Positions 15,732 through 26,200 of a DNA stretch of 32,333 nucleotides are shown here, one piece after another. Made by a program: the position numbers and the translations under genes. Numbering within the stretch: position 1 is the stretch's first letter; each line of letters starts with the position of its first letter. The notes under the pieces are model-generated. The model was not told the DNA's origin, searched no databases, and saw only the letters and a list, made by a program, of their open reading frames with translations. The DNA comes from a virus. The stretch spans positions 1 to 32,333 of IMG/VR virus record IMGVR_UViG_3300042503_002266; one strand, 5' to 3'.

Positions 15732-16894
15732 ACCGCACCACAATCATTAATTATCTAATTGCCAAGTGCAAAGCCCAATCCTATCTTGAGATTGGCGTAT
15801 GGAATGGGCATAACTTTGACAATATTGTTTGCCCTAAACGTGTTGGTGTTGACCCGTCTCCGGAGAAATTAAAGAACCCGGAACTCTGTAAGGTCATGAC
15901 TTCGGACGAATTCTTTGCTCAGAATACTGAAAAGTTTGATGTGATCTTTATTGATGGGCTTCATCATGCCGATCAGGTCTTTAAGGACCTCAAGAATGCC
16001 GCAGAGTGTCTGAATCCGAATGGTTACATTGTGTGCCATGATATGAATCCATTGACTCAACGGGCTCAGGAGATTCCATATTCTGGACAGGGTATGTGGA
16101 ACGGAGATTGCTGGAAAGCTCTTGTTGAATTCCGTAAAAAAGAGTATCTTTTTGATGTGAACGTCGTCGATGTCGACCATGGTTGCGGTATCCTTAGTCT
16201 CAAGCATAATTTTACTGATATTGAATTCCTCGAGGTAAAGGAAGAACTTACATATGAGAACCTTGAGAAGAACCGCAAAAAGTGGTTGAATCTCGTTGAC
16301 TTTCATGCGTGGGCTCATGGTATTGGTTTTAATGAGATGATGAATGCCTATGTTGGCGACCCATCCAACGAATACAATAACTACGTTCTTGCTCTTTGGT
16401 ACGACAATATCGGCCAGACGGCTTCTGCCATCTCCTATTACATTCGTGCCGCCGAACGCAGTGATATTCCGTTCTGTCAATATGAGTGCCTGATTCGTGC
16501 GGCACTCTGCTTCCAGAAACAAGGTACCCGAGGTCTTTCGGTTCGTGGATTGCTTCAACGCGCAATCTCGATTCTACCAACACGTCCTGAGGCGTACTTC
16601 CTCCTTGCTCGGTATCATGAACGCGAAAGCACGGTTGAGAGTTGGGTAAACTGTTATACCTATGCGTCAATGGCGCTGGAGATTTGTGATTTTAATTGCG
16701 GACCTCTTCGGACCTGGGTAGAATATCCTGGTTATTATGGTATGCTATTTGAAAAAGCCGTAAGCGCATGGTGGGTGGGTCTCTGTGAAGATTCAAAGAA
16801 TATGTTCATCGACCTTCATAAGAACTATCAACTGGATCCTACTCATAAGGGTGCTGTTCTGAATAACCTTAAGTTCATGAAAGCCGAAGTATGA
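15728..16894 (+). CDS. SAM-dependent methyltransferase fused to a helical (TPR-like) domain
   Basis: A 388-residue protein with two parts. Residues 1-165 are a class I (Rossmann) methyltransferase of the Methyltransf_24 type: motif I YLEIGVWNGHNF (19-30), an acidic end to the second strand in GVDPSP (40-45), FDVIFIDGLHHADQVFKDL (70-88), and GYIVCHDMNP (99-108). Residues from about 215 to 388 are helical repeats with TPR spacing (NNYVLALWYDNIGQTASAIS, then RPEAYFLLARYHERES, then LRTWVEYPGYYGMLFEKAVS). Such repeats often hold a protein or glycan partner. In this operon a sugar O-methylation role is plausible, but N-methylation or another acceptor cannot be ruled out. It overlaps the genes on both sides by 4 bases (ATGA). 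Confidence 0.75.
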   Translation: MNRTTIINYLIAKCKAQSYLEIGVWNGHNFDNIVCPKRVGVDPSPEKLKNPELCKVMTSDEFFAQNTEKFDVIFIDGLHHADQVFKDLKNAAECLNPNGYIVCHDMNPLTQRAQEIPYSGQGMWNGDCWKALVEFRKKEYLFDVNVVDVDHGCGILSLKHNFTDIEFLEVKEELTYENLEKNRKKWLNLVDFHAWAHGIGFNEMMNAYVGDPSNEYNNYVLALWYDNIGQTASAISYYIRAAERSDIPFCQYECLIRAALCFQKQGTRGLSVRGLLQRAISILPTRPEAYFLLARYHERESTVESWVNCYTYASMALEICDFNCGPLRTWVEYPGYYGMLFEKAVSAWWVGLCEDSKNMFIDLHKNYQLDPTHKGAVLNNLKFMKAEV

Positions 16895-18438
16895 GCAAAC
16901 TGGATAATTTTCCTCCCGTCTATTGGCTCACACTTCCCGATCAGCCCGACAGACATAAGTGCATTAATGACCAGTTTGCCAAGTACGGCATCACCAATCA
17001 TACTCGCATTGATGGTTTTGATGGTCGTGTAACGGATTATCGTAAGAAGGGAGATGTCGTAACTGGCATTTACTTTGACATTATGAAGTCGACCGATATT
17101 GCGTGTGCAATGGGTCACCTTTCAATGATCAAGTATTGGTACGATACCTCGACCAGCGATGTTGCGTTATTCTTGGAAGACGATGTAAACCTCGAGAACT
17201 GCGAGAACTGGAGCTTCACGTGGTCCGAGTTCTTTGCATCACTTCCGCCAGACTGGAAGAATGTGCAACTTGCTCAGATTCGGTCGGATGAAATTAATGA
17301 TGTTGGCTTCCGTCCACGCATCGCTTCCGACTGGTGCGTCACTGCGTACCTGATCAAACGATCATATGCCAAACAACTGATAGATGATTACTTTATTGAT
17401 GGTCGTTTCCGTCTCATCGTTCAGAATGACAAACAGTGCCAGCCCATTGTTGAGAACCTCGTGTACTTTCCGGGAGAACCAAAGTCTTACAGTATCCCGC
17501 TCTTCACTGAAAAGAATACATTCTCATCGACCTTCTATAGTAACGATACCAAGAAGGTCAAGGAATACAATGCTCTTTCCGAGAAGTATGTCACAACGTG
17601 GTGGCAACAGAATGGTCCCACAGCATCACTGGAATCCATTATGAAGAAGCCCGTGCCGACTCCCATCATTCCTATGATCGGAACGGCAGTGGTCACAAAT
17701 CCAAAATGGGTGAAACGCCTTGTTGAGAGTGTTGATTTTCCCGTCAAGGAGTTCTGTATCATTAATAACAACGGACGCGGAGAGATTGATGCCGAGCTGG
17801 ATGCAATTGCTGCAACTCCGCATCCCTACATCCGTAAGATTAAAGTTGTTCATATGCCGGCAAATCTAGGTGTTCCGGGCTCATGGAACCTTATGATTAA
17901 ATCGTATCTGAAGGCTCCGTACTGGATCATTGTAAATGATGATGTTGCCTTTGGTCGTGGTTTTCTTGCGGAAATGTATGCGGCAACTATGCGTGATCCT
18001 TCGCTCGGTATCATTCACGGTTACGAAGGAGACCATAATGTCGGCAGTTGGGACCTCTTCCTACTTCGAGATCATATTGTTGCCGATTACGGTCTCTTTG
18101 ATGAGAATCTATATCCCGCATACAATGAGGACGCCGATTACTTTCTACGGTTCATCCACAGTCCCATCCGCAAAATGATGAATCTTCAAAGTGATTACTA
18201 TCACGGTGAGGGTAAGAAGAACGAATATCATGTTCATGGAAGTCAGACGGGCAAGAGCGATCCGGTACTCAAAGAAAAATTGGACCGAGTGAATCTCATG
18301 AACATGGACTACATGACTCATAAATGGGGTAAGGAATGGAGATGGTGTGCTCCAAGCAAACTTCCATTCGAGAACCGGCCGATTAGTTACACGTCCTACG
18401 ACCTTCGTTTCATTCGTCAGAAGTATCTTGGCTTTTAA
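16891..18438 (+). CDS. Double glycosyltransferase, GT25-like plus GT2-like
   Basis: A 515-residue fusion of two transferase domains. Residues 7-250 look like family GT25: VYWLTLPDQPDRHKCINDQF, ARIDGFDG-type text (here RIDGFDG, 39-45), then ACAMGHLSMIKYW and the LEDD motif at 95-98 that binds the nucleotide-sugar metal. Residues 258-440 look like a GT-A fold of family GT2: NLGVPGSWN (325-333), IVNDDVAFG with the DxD-type NDD at 349-351, and NEDADYFLR (412-420), the usual acidic region near the acceptor site. GT25 contains lipopolysaccharide transferases and animal collagen galactosyltransferases. Donor and acceptor are unknown. It is the third gene of the operon, and a late promoter to the first collagen-like fibre follows at once. 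Confidence 0.8.
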   Translation: MSKLDNFPPVYWLTLPDQPDRHKCINDQFAKYGITNHTRIDGFDGRVTDYRKKGDVVTGIYFDIMKSTDIACAMGHLSMIKYWYDTSTSDVALFLEDDVNLENCENWSFTWSEFFASLPPDWKNVQLAQIRSDEINDVGFRPRIASDWCVTAYLIKRSYAKQLIDDYFIDGRFRLIVQNDKQCQPIVENLVYFPGEPKSYSIPLFTEKNTFSSTFYSNDTKKVKEYNALSEKYVTTWWQQNGPTASLESIMKKPVPTPIIPMIGTAVVTNPKWVKRLVESVDFPVKEFCIINNNGRGEIDAELDAIAATPHPYIRKIKVVHMPANLGVPGSWNLMIKSYLKAPYWIIVNDDVAFGRGFLAEMYAATMRDPSLGIIHGYEGDHNVGSWDLFLLRDHIVADYGLFDENLYPAYNEDADYFLRFIHSPIRKMMNLQSDYYHGEGKKNEYHVHGSQTGKSDPVLKEKLDRVNLMNMDYMTHKWGKEWRWCAPSKLPFENRPISYTSYDLRFIRQKYLGF

Positions 18439-18458
18439 AATGTTATGAACTAATCTAT

Positions 18459-18466
18459 TATAAATA
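18459..18466 (+). promoter_or_regulatory. T4-type late promoter box TATAAATA
   Basis: A perfect TATAAATA, 20 bases after the glycosyltransferase stop and 46 bases before the ATG at 18513. It is the only one of the fibre promoters with a leader long enough to hold a ribosome site. Confidence 0.75.
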
Positions 18467-18501
18467 GACATTCAACGTCGGTGTTCAACCTTCTGTGGAA
18501 T

Positions 18502-18506
18502 AAGGA
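18502..18506 (+). promoter_or_regulatory. Shine-Dalgarno AAGGA of the first collagen-like fibre
   Basis: AAGGA with a 6-base spacer to the ATG at 18513. The other fibre genes of this array lack such a site. Confidence 0.7.
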
Positions 18507-18512
18507 AACAGA

Positions 18513-21500
18513 ATGTCTATAGATAAAAACTTTAAAGTCAAAAACGGCTTAGATGTAGCCGGTAACGCAACCGTAACGGGAACAATCGCAGTCCAAGGTA
18601 TCCAAAGTACCCAGGGGCTCACTCGTTTCTTAGTATCGGATACAGACGGGACATTCTATTATCAGAGTGGTGGAACACAGGGTGCTCAGGGCATTCAAGG
18701 TATTCAAGGTATTCAAGGCGTACAGGGTACTCAAGGGACACAGGGAACTCAAGGTGCTCAGGGTCGCCAGGGCATTCAAGGGCATGAAGGAACTCAGGGT
18801 ACTCAGGGAGCACAAGGTCTTCAAGGCGCACAAGGAACTCAGGGTATCCAGGGCATTCAAGGAACTCAGGGTGCCCAAGGAGAACAGGGTATTCAGGGTA
18901 TCCAGGGCATTCAGGGTATTCAAGGTATTTCCGGTGCTCCTGGTGCCGGTGGCGCAATTGGCTATTGGGGTTCATTCTGGGATACTACAAATCAGACGGC
19001 AGCAGTTCTTAATACCCCTCAAGCTGTAACACTGAATAGCTATGACGCTGATAATAATCAGGTTTCTGTGGTTTCCGGAAGTCGAGTAACATTTGCAAAT
19101 CAGGGGGTTTATAGCATCACATTTTCTGTTGAATTAACGAATCGAAGTACGGCAAATGGTCCAACTCAATTCTTCCTTAAAAAGAATGGAACTATTCTTG
19201 CAGATACAAATTCCCATTTTGATGTTGCGGATAAACAGGGAGGCTCATATTATTCTCAGATATTGACGGTAAATTTTGTATTGTCATTGGCAGCAAATGA
19301 TTATATTCAACTTTTCTGGGAAACATCTAATGCGGATGTTTCCCTAGAAACAATTACGGGTAATGGCAATCACCCAAGAACACCGTCGGTTATTTTGACG
19401 GCAACACAGGTAATGTACACTCAGCTTGGACCACAAGGCACCCAAGGTATTCAGGGTGTTCAAGGTATACAAGGCACACAAGGCACACAAGGAATTCAAG
19501 GTATCCAAGGTATTCAAGGCGTGCAGGGTACTCAAGGTACACAAGGAACTCAGGGTCTCCAAGGTACACAAGGTACCACGGGGATGTCGTTCATTGTTGC
19601 GCGTACATATGCCACAGTTGCCGCACTTATTGCCGATACGACTCCGGCTGATATTGTTGCGGGTCAATTTGCGCTCATCAATACGAATGATGTAGAGGAT
19701 CCTGATAATTCAAAGATTTATCTCTGGGACGGTGACCAATACATTTTCATGAATGACCTTTCGGGTACCGCCGGTATCCAAGGTACCATGGGTGCTCAAG
19801 GAGTACAAGGTACGCAAGGTGTTCAAGGGACTCAAGGCGAACAGGGTATTCAAGGTATCCAGGGCATTCAAGGTGTGCAGGGAACTCAAGGTGCTCAAGG
19901 AGAGCAAGGCATCCAAGGAATTCAAGGAATCCAAGGTGCTCAAGGGACCCAGGGTATCCAAGGTATTCAAGGTGAACAGGGTATCCAGGGTATTCAAGGT
20001 ACTCAGGGAATTCAAGGTATCCAAGGCACACAAGGTATCCAAGGCGAGCAGGGCATTCAAGGAGAACAAGGTATCCAGGGTATCCAAGGAACACAGGGTA
20101 CGCAAGGTATCCAAGGAGCCCAAGGCACATTTGGTACGCAAGGAGCCCAAGGCATCCAAGGTATTCAAGGAGAGCAGGGTATCCAGGGTATCCAGGGCAT
20201 TCAAGGTACTCAAGGAACTCAGGGCACTCAAGGTATCCAAGGAGAGCAGGGTATCCAGGGCATTCAAGGTACTCAAGGAACTCAGGGCACTCAAGGTATC
20301 CAAGGAGAGCAGGGTATCCAAGGTGAACAAGGAATCCAGGGCATTCAAGGCGTACAGGGAACACAAGGTGCTCAGGGTGAGCAGGGTATTCAAGGTATTC
20401 AAGGTATTCAAGGGGTGCAGGGAACTCAAGGTACCCAAGGCACTCAGGGAACGCAGGGAACCGAAGGTGCTCAAGGTATCCAAGGTACCCAAGGAACACA
20501 GGGTGAGCAGGGCATTCAAGGTATTCAAGGTATCCAAGGAATTCAAGGAGCTCAAGGAACCCAGGGGCAACAGGGCATTCAAGGTATCCAAGGTCTCACA
20601 GGTATCCAAGGCGCTCAGGGTCTTCAAGGTATTCAAGGATTCAAGGGTACAGAAATTTCTATCAGTGACACTGCACCAACTTCTCCAGAGGTAAATGACC
20701 TTTGGTGGAATTCTGTTGGCGGTATGCTCATGATTTACTATTTTGACGGCGACTCGTCTCAATGGGTTTCCGCAACATCTGGTATTACTGGAGCTCAAGG
20801 TACTCAAGGCATTCAGGGTCTTACTGGTATCCAAGGTATTCAAGGTACCGCAGGCACCTTTGGCGGTGCAGCGTTCGATTACACATTTGATACATCTACT
20901 GTAAATTCCAATCCCGGAGCCGGAAAGCTACGGCTCAATAATGTAAATCTCTCGCTTGCCGATACTCTTTACATTAACGAGTTGGATGATTTAAACAACT
21001 CGAACTATAATTTCTTACAGACAATTGACGATTCGACATCTGTTATTAAGGGTCACTTCACAATTTCAATCAAAGGCAATCCAGATGTATTTGCGCTATT
21101 TGCAATCACGGGGTTTCATACTCATAACACGAATTACTTCGGCGTTCCTGCATCGTATCTTGCGGGTGCTACATCTTTTGCATCGAATGCCGATATTATA
21201 ATTACCTTTGCACGTACCGGCGATGTCGGTGCACAGGGAACTCAAGGCATTCAAGGGATCCAAGGTATCACAGGTATTCAAGGAGCAATCGGAACTCAAG
21301 GCGCTCAGGGTCTTCAAGGTACTCAGGGCATTCAAGGTGTTCAAGGAACTCAGGGTATCCAGGGCGTACAGGGAACACAAGGTACTCAGGGAACACAGGG
21401 TATTCAAGGTATTCAGGGTATTCAAGGCACGCAGGGTATCCAAGGTCGCCAAGGTATTCAAGGGACACAAGGCGCTCAGGGTACTCAGGGAATCCAAGGG

Positions 21501-23243
21501 ATTCAAGGAACTCAGGGTGCGCAGGGAACATTTGGTTCGCAGGGAACTCAGGGTATTCAAGGTATTCAAGGAACTCAAGGCATCACAGGTTCAACTGGTG
21601 CTCAAGGTGCCATGGGTTCACAAGGAACTCAGGGTATCCAGGGTCGTCAAGGTATTACTGGTGCTCAAGGTGCAATTGGTACCAGTGTCACGGGTGCTCA
21701 GGGCGCTCAAGGAACTTCAGGCGCAACCATTCTCGGTAATACAAATACATGGACGGGAACCAATACATTTAATTATACTCATGGAATGAGTACCGCCTTC
21801 GGTCTTCCAGCCGGAAATAACGGCGGTGGAACCGGAAATGCGTATCTTTATCTTTGGACCTCAGAACCCGCCGTTACTTGGACGGCCGCTGGTATCGCAA
21901 GAAATAAATCCAATACCGGTTCTTCCTTTGCAAGACCAAATACCGGACTCTCGGGACAGATGATTCGTTTCGATGAAGGCAATTCAATTATATTCTCCGT
22001 GACAAGTAGCGGAGGCACCGAATACAATCCTTTTAACTGTACCGACGGTTACGCATATAGTAATGGATCACTTCGCGCTCCTATTTTTTATGATACAAAC
22101 AATACTGTTTACTATACAGACCCAGCAAGCACTTCGAATCTTGTTGGATTAACTGTAGCAAATACAATATCTGGAAACATTTCTGGTAGTTCAACTTCTT
22201 GCTCTGGCAATGCTGCAACCGCGACTACCGCAAACGCTCTTTCTGGTCTCACCTTAAATTCAAGTGCTGCGGCGGCAGTACCCGATAACGTCACTCAGAA
22301 TCAAATCGGCTATAACTCTAGCGTTAGTTTGTTTGGTCAGACTGACGGCGGTCTTTACTCATCCGCGTACAGTTCAAGCTGGATTCATCAAATCTACGGT
22401 GATTTCCGCTCCGGCCAAATGGCTATTCGCGGAAAGAACAACGGCACTTGGCAAGCGTGGCGCGTCGTCCTCGATGCGTCGAACTACACCTCCTACGCCC
22501 CGTCTCTGACCGGCTCCGGTGCGAGCGGGAGCTGGGGCATCTCCGTCACGGGTAATGCCGCCAACATCACGGCCTACACGATCAACCAAAGCGTAGGCAC
22601 AGGAAATAACGTAACTTTCAACATAGCTGATGCTACCCAATTTAGGGATAGTAATGATACAAGTTATTATCTCAATCCCAACGGCGATTCTAGTTTATCT
22701 ACTGCAAAATTCTGGGGAAATCAAATCACTATTCGCGGCGGCTCACCTACATTGCACTTTCAAGATGCCGATCAAATGTCGGCGATGCTGCACAATAACT
22801 CTAACCTCTTCTATATTCTTAGAGGTGGAGTTGATACCACTAGTTGGTCCCAAGTTGGTGGATATTGGCCAGTATATTGGGACCTGAGTAATAATAATGC
22901 CACATTCGGTGGAGCTATTTGGGCTGCTGGTAATGTTACAGCTTACTCCGATGCAAAGCTGAAAGAAAATGTAGAAACAGTTACAAGTGCTCTTGACAAG
23001 ACCTTAGCTCTTCGCGGTGTATATTACACTCTTATTCGTGATGAAACAAAAACCCGTAAGATGGGTGTCATCGCTCAGGAAGTACAAAAAGTTGTGCCAG
23101 AAGTTGTCATGTTGCATCAAGACAAGGAAGATACAGAAGGCACTCTTTCGGTTGATTACGGTAACATTACTGCTCTCCTCATCGAAGCAATTAAAGAGCA
23201 ACAAAAGCAAATTGATGAATTAAAAGCCCTCATCAAGAAATAA
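18513..23243 (+). CDS. Collagen-like tail fibre 1 with S74 chaperone
   Basis: A 1576-residue fibre. The N-terminus ([20 protein letters not shown]) resembles cyanophage fibre starts. Collagen tracts of Gly-X-Gln triplets alternate with globular domains. A C1q-like jelly-roll candidate ([24 protein letters not shown]) is at about residues 150-305. [17 protein letters not shown] domain is at about 355-420, a DLWWNS domain at about 710-758, and a [14 protein letters not shown] domain at about 780-905. The last tract ends with [18 protein letters not shown]. The head includes two [14 protein letters not shown]-type motifs and a pyocin-knob-like [13 protein letters not shown]. The end is Peptidase_S74: SDAKLKENV, with Ser1479 and Lys1484 as the expected dyad, then [16 protein letters not shown]. 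The protein probably trimerises and self-cleaves before Ser1479. A G+C-rich patch covers about 22395-22590. Confidence 0.85.
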   Translation: MSIDKNFKVKNGLDVAGNATVTGTIAVQGIQSTQGLTRFLVSDTDGTFYYQSGGTQGAQGIQGIQGIQGVQGTQGTQGTQGAQGRQGIQGHEGTQGTQGAQGLQGAQGTQGIQGIQGTQGAQGEQGIQGIQGIQGIQGISGAPGAGGAIGYWGSFWDTTNQTAAVLNTPQAVTLNSYDADNNQVSVVSGSRVTFANQGVYSITFSVELTNRSTANGPTQFFLKKNGTILADTNSHFDVADKQGGSYYSQILTVNFVLSLAANDYIQLFWETSNADVSLETITGNGNHPRTPSVILTATQVMYTQLGPQGTQGIQGVQGIQGTQGTQGIQGIQGIQGVQGTQGTQGTQGLQGTQGTTGMSFIVARTYATVAALIADTTPADIVAGQFALINTNDVEDPDNSKIYLWDGDQYIFMNDLSGTAGIQGTMGAQGVQGTQGVQGTQGEQGIQGIQGIQGVQGTQGAQGEQGIQGIQGIQGAQGTQGIQGIQGEQGIQGIQGTQGIQGIQGTQGIQGEQGIQGEQGIQGIQGTQGTQGIQGAQGTFGTQGAQGIQGIQGEQGIQGIQGIQGTQGTQGTQGIQGEQGIQGIQGTQGTQGTQGIQGEQGIQGEQGIQGIQGVQGTQGAQGEQGIQGIQGIQGVQGTQGTQGTQGTQGTEGAQGIQGTQGTQGEQGIQGIQGIQGIQGAQGTQGQQGIQGIQGLTGIQGAQGLQGIQGFKGTEISISDTAPTSPEVNDLWWNSVGGMLMIYYFDGDSSQWVSATSGITGAQGTQGIQGLTGIQGIQGTAGTFGGAAFDYTFDTSTVNSNPGAGKLRLNNVNLSLADTLYINELDDLNNSNYNFLQTIDDSTSVIKGHFTISIKGNPDVFALFAITGFHTHNTNYFGVPASYLAGATSFASNADIIITFARTGDVGAQGTQGIQGIQGITGIQGAIGTQGAQGLQGTQGIQGVQGTQGIQGVQGTQGTQGTQGIQGIQGIQGTQGIQGRQGIQGTQGAQGTQGIQGIQGTQGAQGTFGSQGTQGIQGIQGTQGITGSTGAQGAMGSQGTQGIQGRQGITGAQGAIGTSVTGAQGAQGTSGATILGNTNTWTGTNTFNYTHGMSTAFGLPAGNNGGGTGNAYLYLWTSEPAVTWTAAGIARNKSNTGSSFARPNTGLSGQMIRFDEGNSIIFSVTSSGGTEYNPFNCTDGYAYSNGSLRAPIFYDTNNTVYYTDPASTSNLVGLTVANTISGNISGSSTSCSGNAATATTANALSGLTLNSSAAAAVPDNVTQNQIGYNSSVSLFGQTDGGLYSSAYSSSWIHQIYGDFRSGQMAIRGKNNGTWQAWRVVLDASNYTSYAPSLTGSGASGSWGISVTGNAANITAYTINQSVGTGNNVTFNIADATQFRDSNDTSYYLNPNGDSSLSTAKFWGNQITIRGGSPTLHFQDADQMSAMLHNNSNLFYILRGGVDTTSWSQVGGYWPVYWDLSNNNATFGGAIWAAGNVTAYSDAKLKENVETVTSALDKTLALRGVYYTLIRDETKTRKMGVIAQEVQKVVPEVVMLHQDKEDTEGTLSVDYGNITALLIEAIKEQQKQIDELKALIKK
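20187..20312 (+). repeat. 63-bp exact tandem duplication in fibre 1 collagen tract
   Basis: Two identical 63-bp units (20187-20249 and 20250-20312), each coding seven triplets with X = I, I, T, T, T, I, E and Gln in every third place. Neighbouring triplets vary in synonymous codons, so exact identity over 63 bases points to a recent duplication. Confidence 0.85.
22395..22590 (+). other. G+C-rich island in the head of fibre 1
   Basis: Base composition jumps within the gene: 42 of 60 bases are G or C at 22501-22560, against AT-leaning flanks. The island codes the knob-like text [20 protein letters not shown] and the following [16 protein letters not shown]. This is a sign that the knob came from a different genome. 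Confidence 0.7.
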
Positions 23244-23253
23244 GAATCATTTT

Positions 23254-23261
23254 AATAAATA
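23254..23261 (+). promoter_or_regulatory. Late promoter box AATAAATA of fibre 2
   Basis: AATAAATA lies in the 31-base gap between fibres 1 and 2, 13 bases before the ATG at 23275. It has one mismatch to TATAAATA and fits the NATAAATA form used for cyanophages. Confidence 0.65.
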
Positions 23262-23274
23262 GCTCAATACTATT

Positions 23275-26200
23275 ATGGCCGTAATTAATTTTCCAACCAA
23301 TCCGATCAACGGTTACATTCATACAGCTAACAACAGTAGCTGGATCTGGAATGGATCATACTGGAACGCCGTTAATGGCGGCGCGCAAGGTGCTCAGGGT
23401 CTCCAAGGCATTCAAGGAATCCAAGGCGTACAAGGAACTCAGGGTCTCCAAGGCGAGCAAGGTATCCAGGGAATCCAAGGCATTCAAGGTGTTCAAGGCA
23501 CACAAGGTACTCAAGGTATCCAAGGTATCCAAGGTACACAGGGTATTCAAGGCTTGCAGGGCATTCAAGGTATTCAAGGAACACAAGGTATTCAAGGACA
23601 TCAGGGTACACAAGGCGAGCAAGGTATCCAGGGTATTCAAGGCATTCAAGGTGTACAGGGAACACAAGGCACTCAGGGCGAGCAAGGTATCCAGGGTATT
23701 CAAGGAGTGCAAGGTACGCAGGGTGCTCAGGGTGAACAAGGAATTCAAGGCATTCAAGGCGTGCAGGGAACTCAGGGTGCTCAGGGTGCAGATGGTTACG
23801 TTGGCTCCGATGGTGCTCAAGGCACGCAAGGTATCCAAGGTATCCAGGGTATCCAAGGAACTCAAGGTATCCAAGGTGTGCAAGGAACACAGGGTACGCA
23901 AGGTGAACAGGGTATTCAAGGAACTCAGGGAACACAAGGAGAACAAGGTATTCAAGGGACTCAGGGTATTCAAGGTATCCAAGGCGTCCAAGGAACTCAG
24001 GGAACACAAGGAGAACAAGGTATTCAAGGGACTCAGGGTATTCAAGGTATCCAAGGCGTCCAAGGAACTCAGGGAACACAAGGAGAACAGGGAATTCAAG
24101 GAACTCAAGGTATCCAAGGCGTTCAAGGTACACAGGGCACTCAGGGTATTCAGGGCGTCCAAGGTACCCAAGGCGTGCAGGGTATTCAAGGAACTCAGGG
24201 CACTCAGGGTGAACAAGGAATCCAAGGGATCCAGGGAATTCAAGGTATTCAAGGAGCACAAGGTATCCAGGGAATTCAAGGCGTGCAAGGAACACAGGGA
24301 ACTCAGGGTATTCAAGGTCCTGCTGGTACCTTTGGCGGTGCCGCATTCGACTATACCTTTGATACAACTACTACAAATTCAAATCCTGGCACCGGCGTTC
24401 TTCGTCTCAATACTGCCAACCTTTCTCTTTCTTCGGCATTGTACATTAATGATACTGATGACCTCAGTGTTTCGATCTACAACTTCTTACAGACCATTGA
24501 CGATTCTACATCAACAATCAAAGGTCACTTTACAATCTCGGAAAAGGCAAATGCAAACAACTTTGCAATCTTTGCGATTACCGGAAATCATACGCATGGT
24601 ACAAATTATTTCCAGGTACCCGTCTCCTATCTTTCTGGTGCGACATCATTTACGGATGATTTAGACATCATTATTACCTTTGCTCGTTCGGGTGACATTG
24701 GTGCAACCGGTGCTCAAGGTACTCAAGGAACACAAGGCGAGCAAGGTATCCAGGGCATTCAAGGAATTCAAGGCACACAGGGAACGCAAGGAACTCAGGG
24801 CATTCAAGGTATTCAAGGAACGCAAGGAGCTCAGGGTGAACAGGGTATCCAAGGCATTCAAGGAATTCAAGGCGTACAGGGTACGCAAGGAACACAAGGG
24901 CGCCAGGGTATTCAAGGAACTCAGGGCACTCAAGGTATTCAAGGAGTGCAGGGAACACAAGGAACACAAGGGCAACAAGGCATCCAAGGAACTCAGGGCA
25001 CTCAAGGTATTCAAGGGATTCAAGGCACTCAGGGCACCCAGGGTGAGCAAGGCATTCAAGGAATCCAGGGTATTCAAGGAGTGCAGGGAACACAAGGCAC
25101 TCAAGGTATTCAGGGCATCCAAGGTATCCAAGGAACTCAGGGAACTCAAGGACAACAGGGAATCCAAGGTACTCAGGGTGAGCAGGGAATTCAAGGAATC
25201 CAGGGTATTCAAGGAACGCAGGGCACACAAGGTATCCAAGGTATCACTGGTTCTCAAGGTATTACCGGAACTCAGGGCACTCAAGGTATCCAGGGGACTC
25301 AGGGCACTCAGGGCATCCAAGGTATTCAAGGTATCCAGGGTATTCAAGGAGTACAGGGAACACAAGGTACACAGGGGACGCAAGGAATCCAGGGCATCCA
25401 AGGTATTCAAGGTATCCAGGGTATTCAAGGAGTACAGGGAACACAAGGTACACAGGGGACGCAAGGAATCCAGGGCATCCAAGGTATTCAAGGTGAGCAA
25501 GGTATCCAGGGTATTCAGGGCATTCAAGGCGTTCAAGGGATCCAAGGCATTCAAGGTATCCAAGGTATTCAGGGAACTCAAGGTACCCAAGGGTTAAAGG
25601 GAACAGAAATTGCTTCATCGGCAACTCCGCCCGAGTCTCCTTCCGTTGATGACCTCTGGTGGAATTCCGATCTAGGTATTTTGATGATCTATTATTATGA
25701 TGGTGATTCGTACCAATGGGTCACGACATCATCGGGTATTGTTGGACCTCAAGGTGCTCAGGGCACAATGGGTACTCAAGGTATCAATGGAACTCAGGGT
25801 GCATCAGGTTTCAATGGAGCACAAGGTTCTCAAGGTCTCCAAGGTCTCCAAGGTATTCAAGGTGTCCAGGGTATTTCTGGTGCTCAAGGTCTGAATGGGG
25901 CTCAAGGTATTCAAGGCGTACAGGGTACGCAAGGAACACAAGGGCGCCAGGGTATTCAAGGAACTCAAGGTATCCAAGGAATTCAAGGTGTCCAAGGGAT
26001 TCAAGGTATCCAGGGTATTCAAGGTACTCAAGGAACACAAGGCATTCAAGGTACTCAAGGAACACAGGGTATTCAAGGCGTACAAGGCGCTCAAGGAACA
26101 CAGGGTATTCAAGGTATTCAAGGCGTACAAGGTATTGCCGGTTATCAAGGAATTAATGGTGCTCAGGGGACACAGGGTATTCAAGGTATCCAAGGGGTAC

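Noticed and set aside
15869-16558. Minus-strand 229-codon frame opposite the methyltransferase
   Set aside because: It is fully inside a gene with clear motifs and a strong ribosome site, and its translation shows no family pattern.
19710-20843. Long minus-strand open frame rich in Leu, Thr, Ser and Asn over the collagen region, with others like it at 21096-21578, 23356-24367 and 24661-25590
   Set aside because: These are shadows: the 9-base coding repeat GGN-NNN-CAR gives no stop codons in other frames, and the translations ([10 protein letters not shown] type) are just the repeat read in another frame.
23351-24664. 437-residue plus-strand frame rich in Lys, Val, Phe and Arg, and similar frames at 19753, 24680 and 25895
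   Set aside because: It is the same repeat read one base out of phase with the collagen gene. There is no promoter or ribosome site, and the codons are fixed by the real frame.
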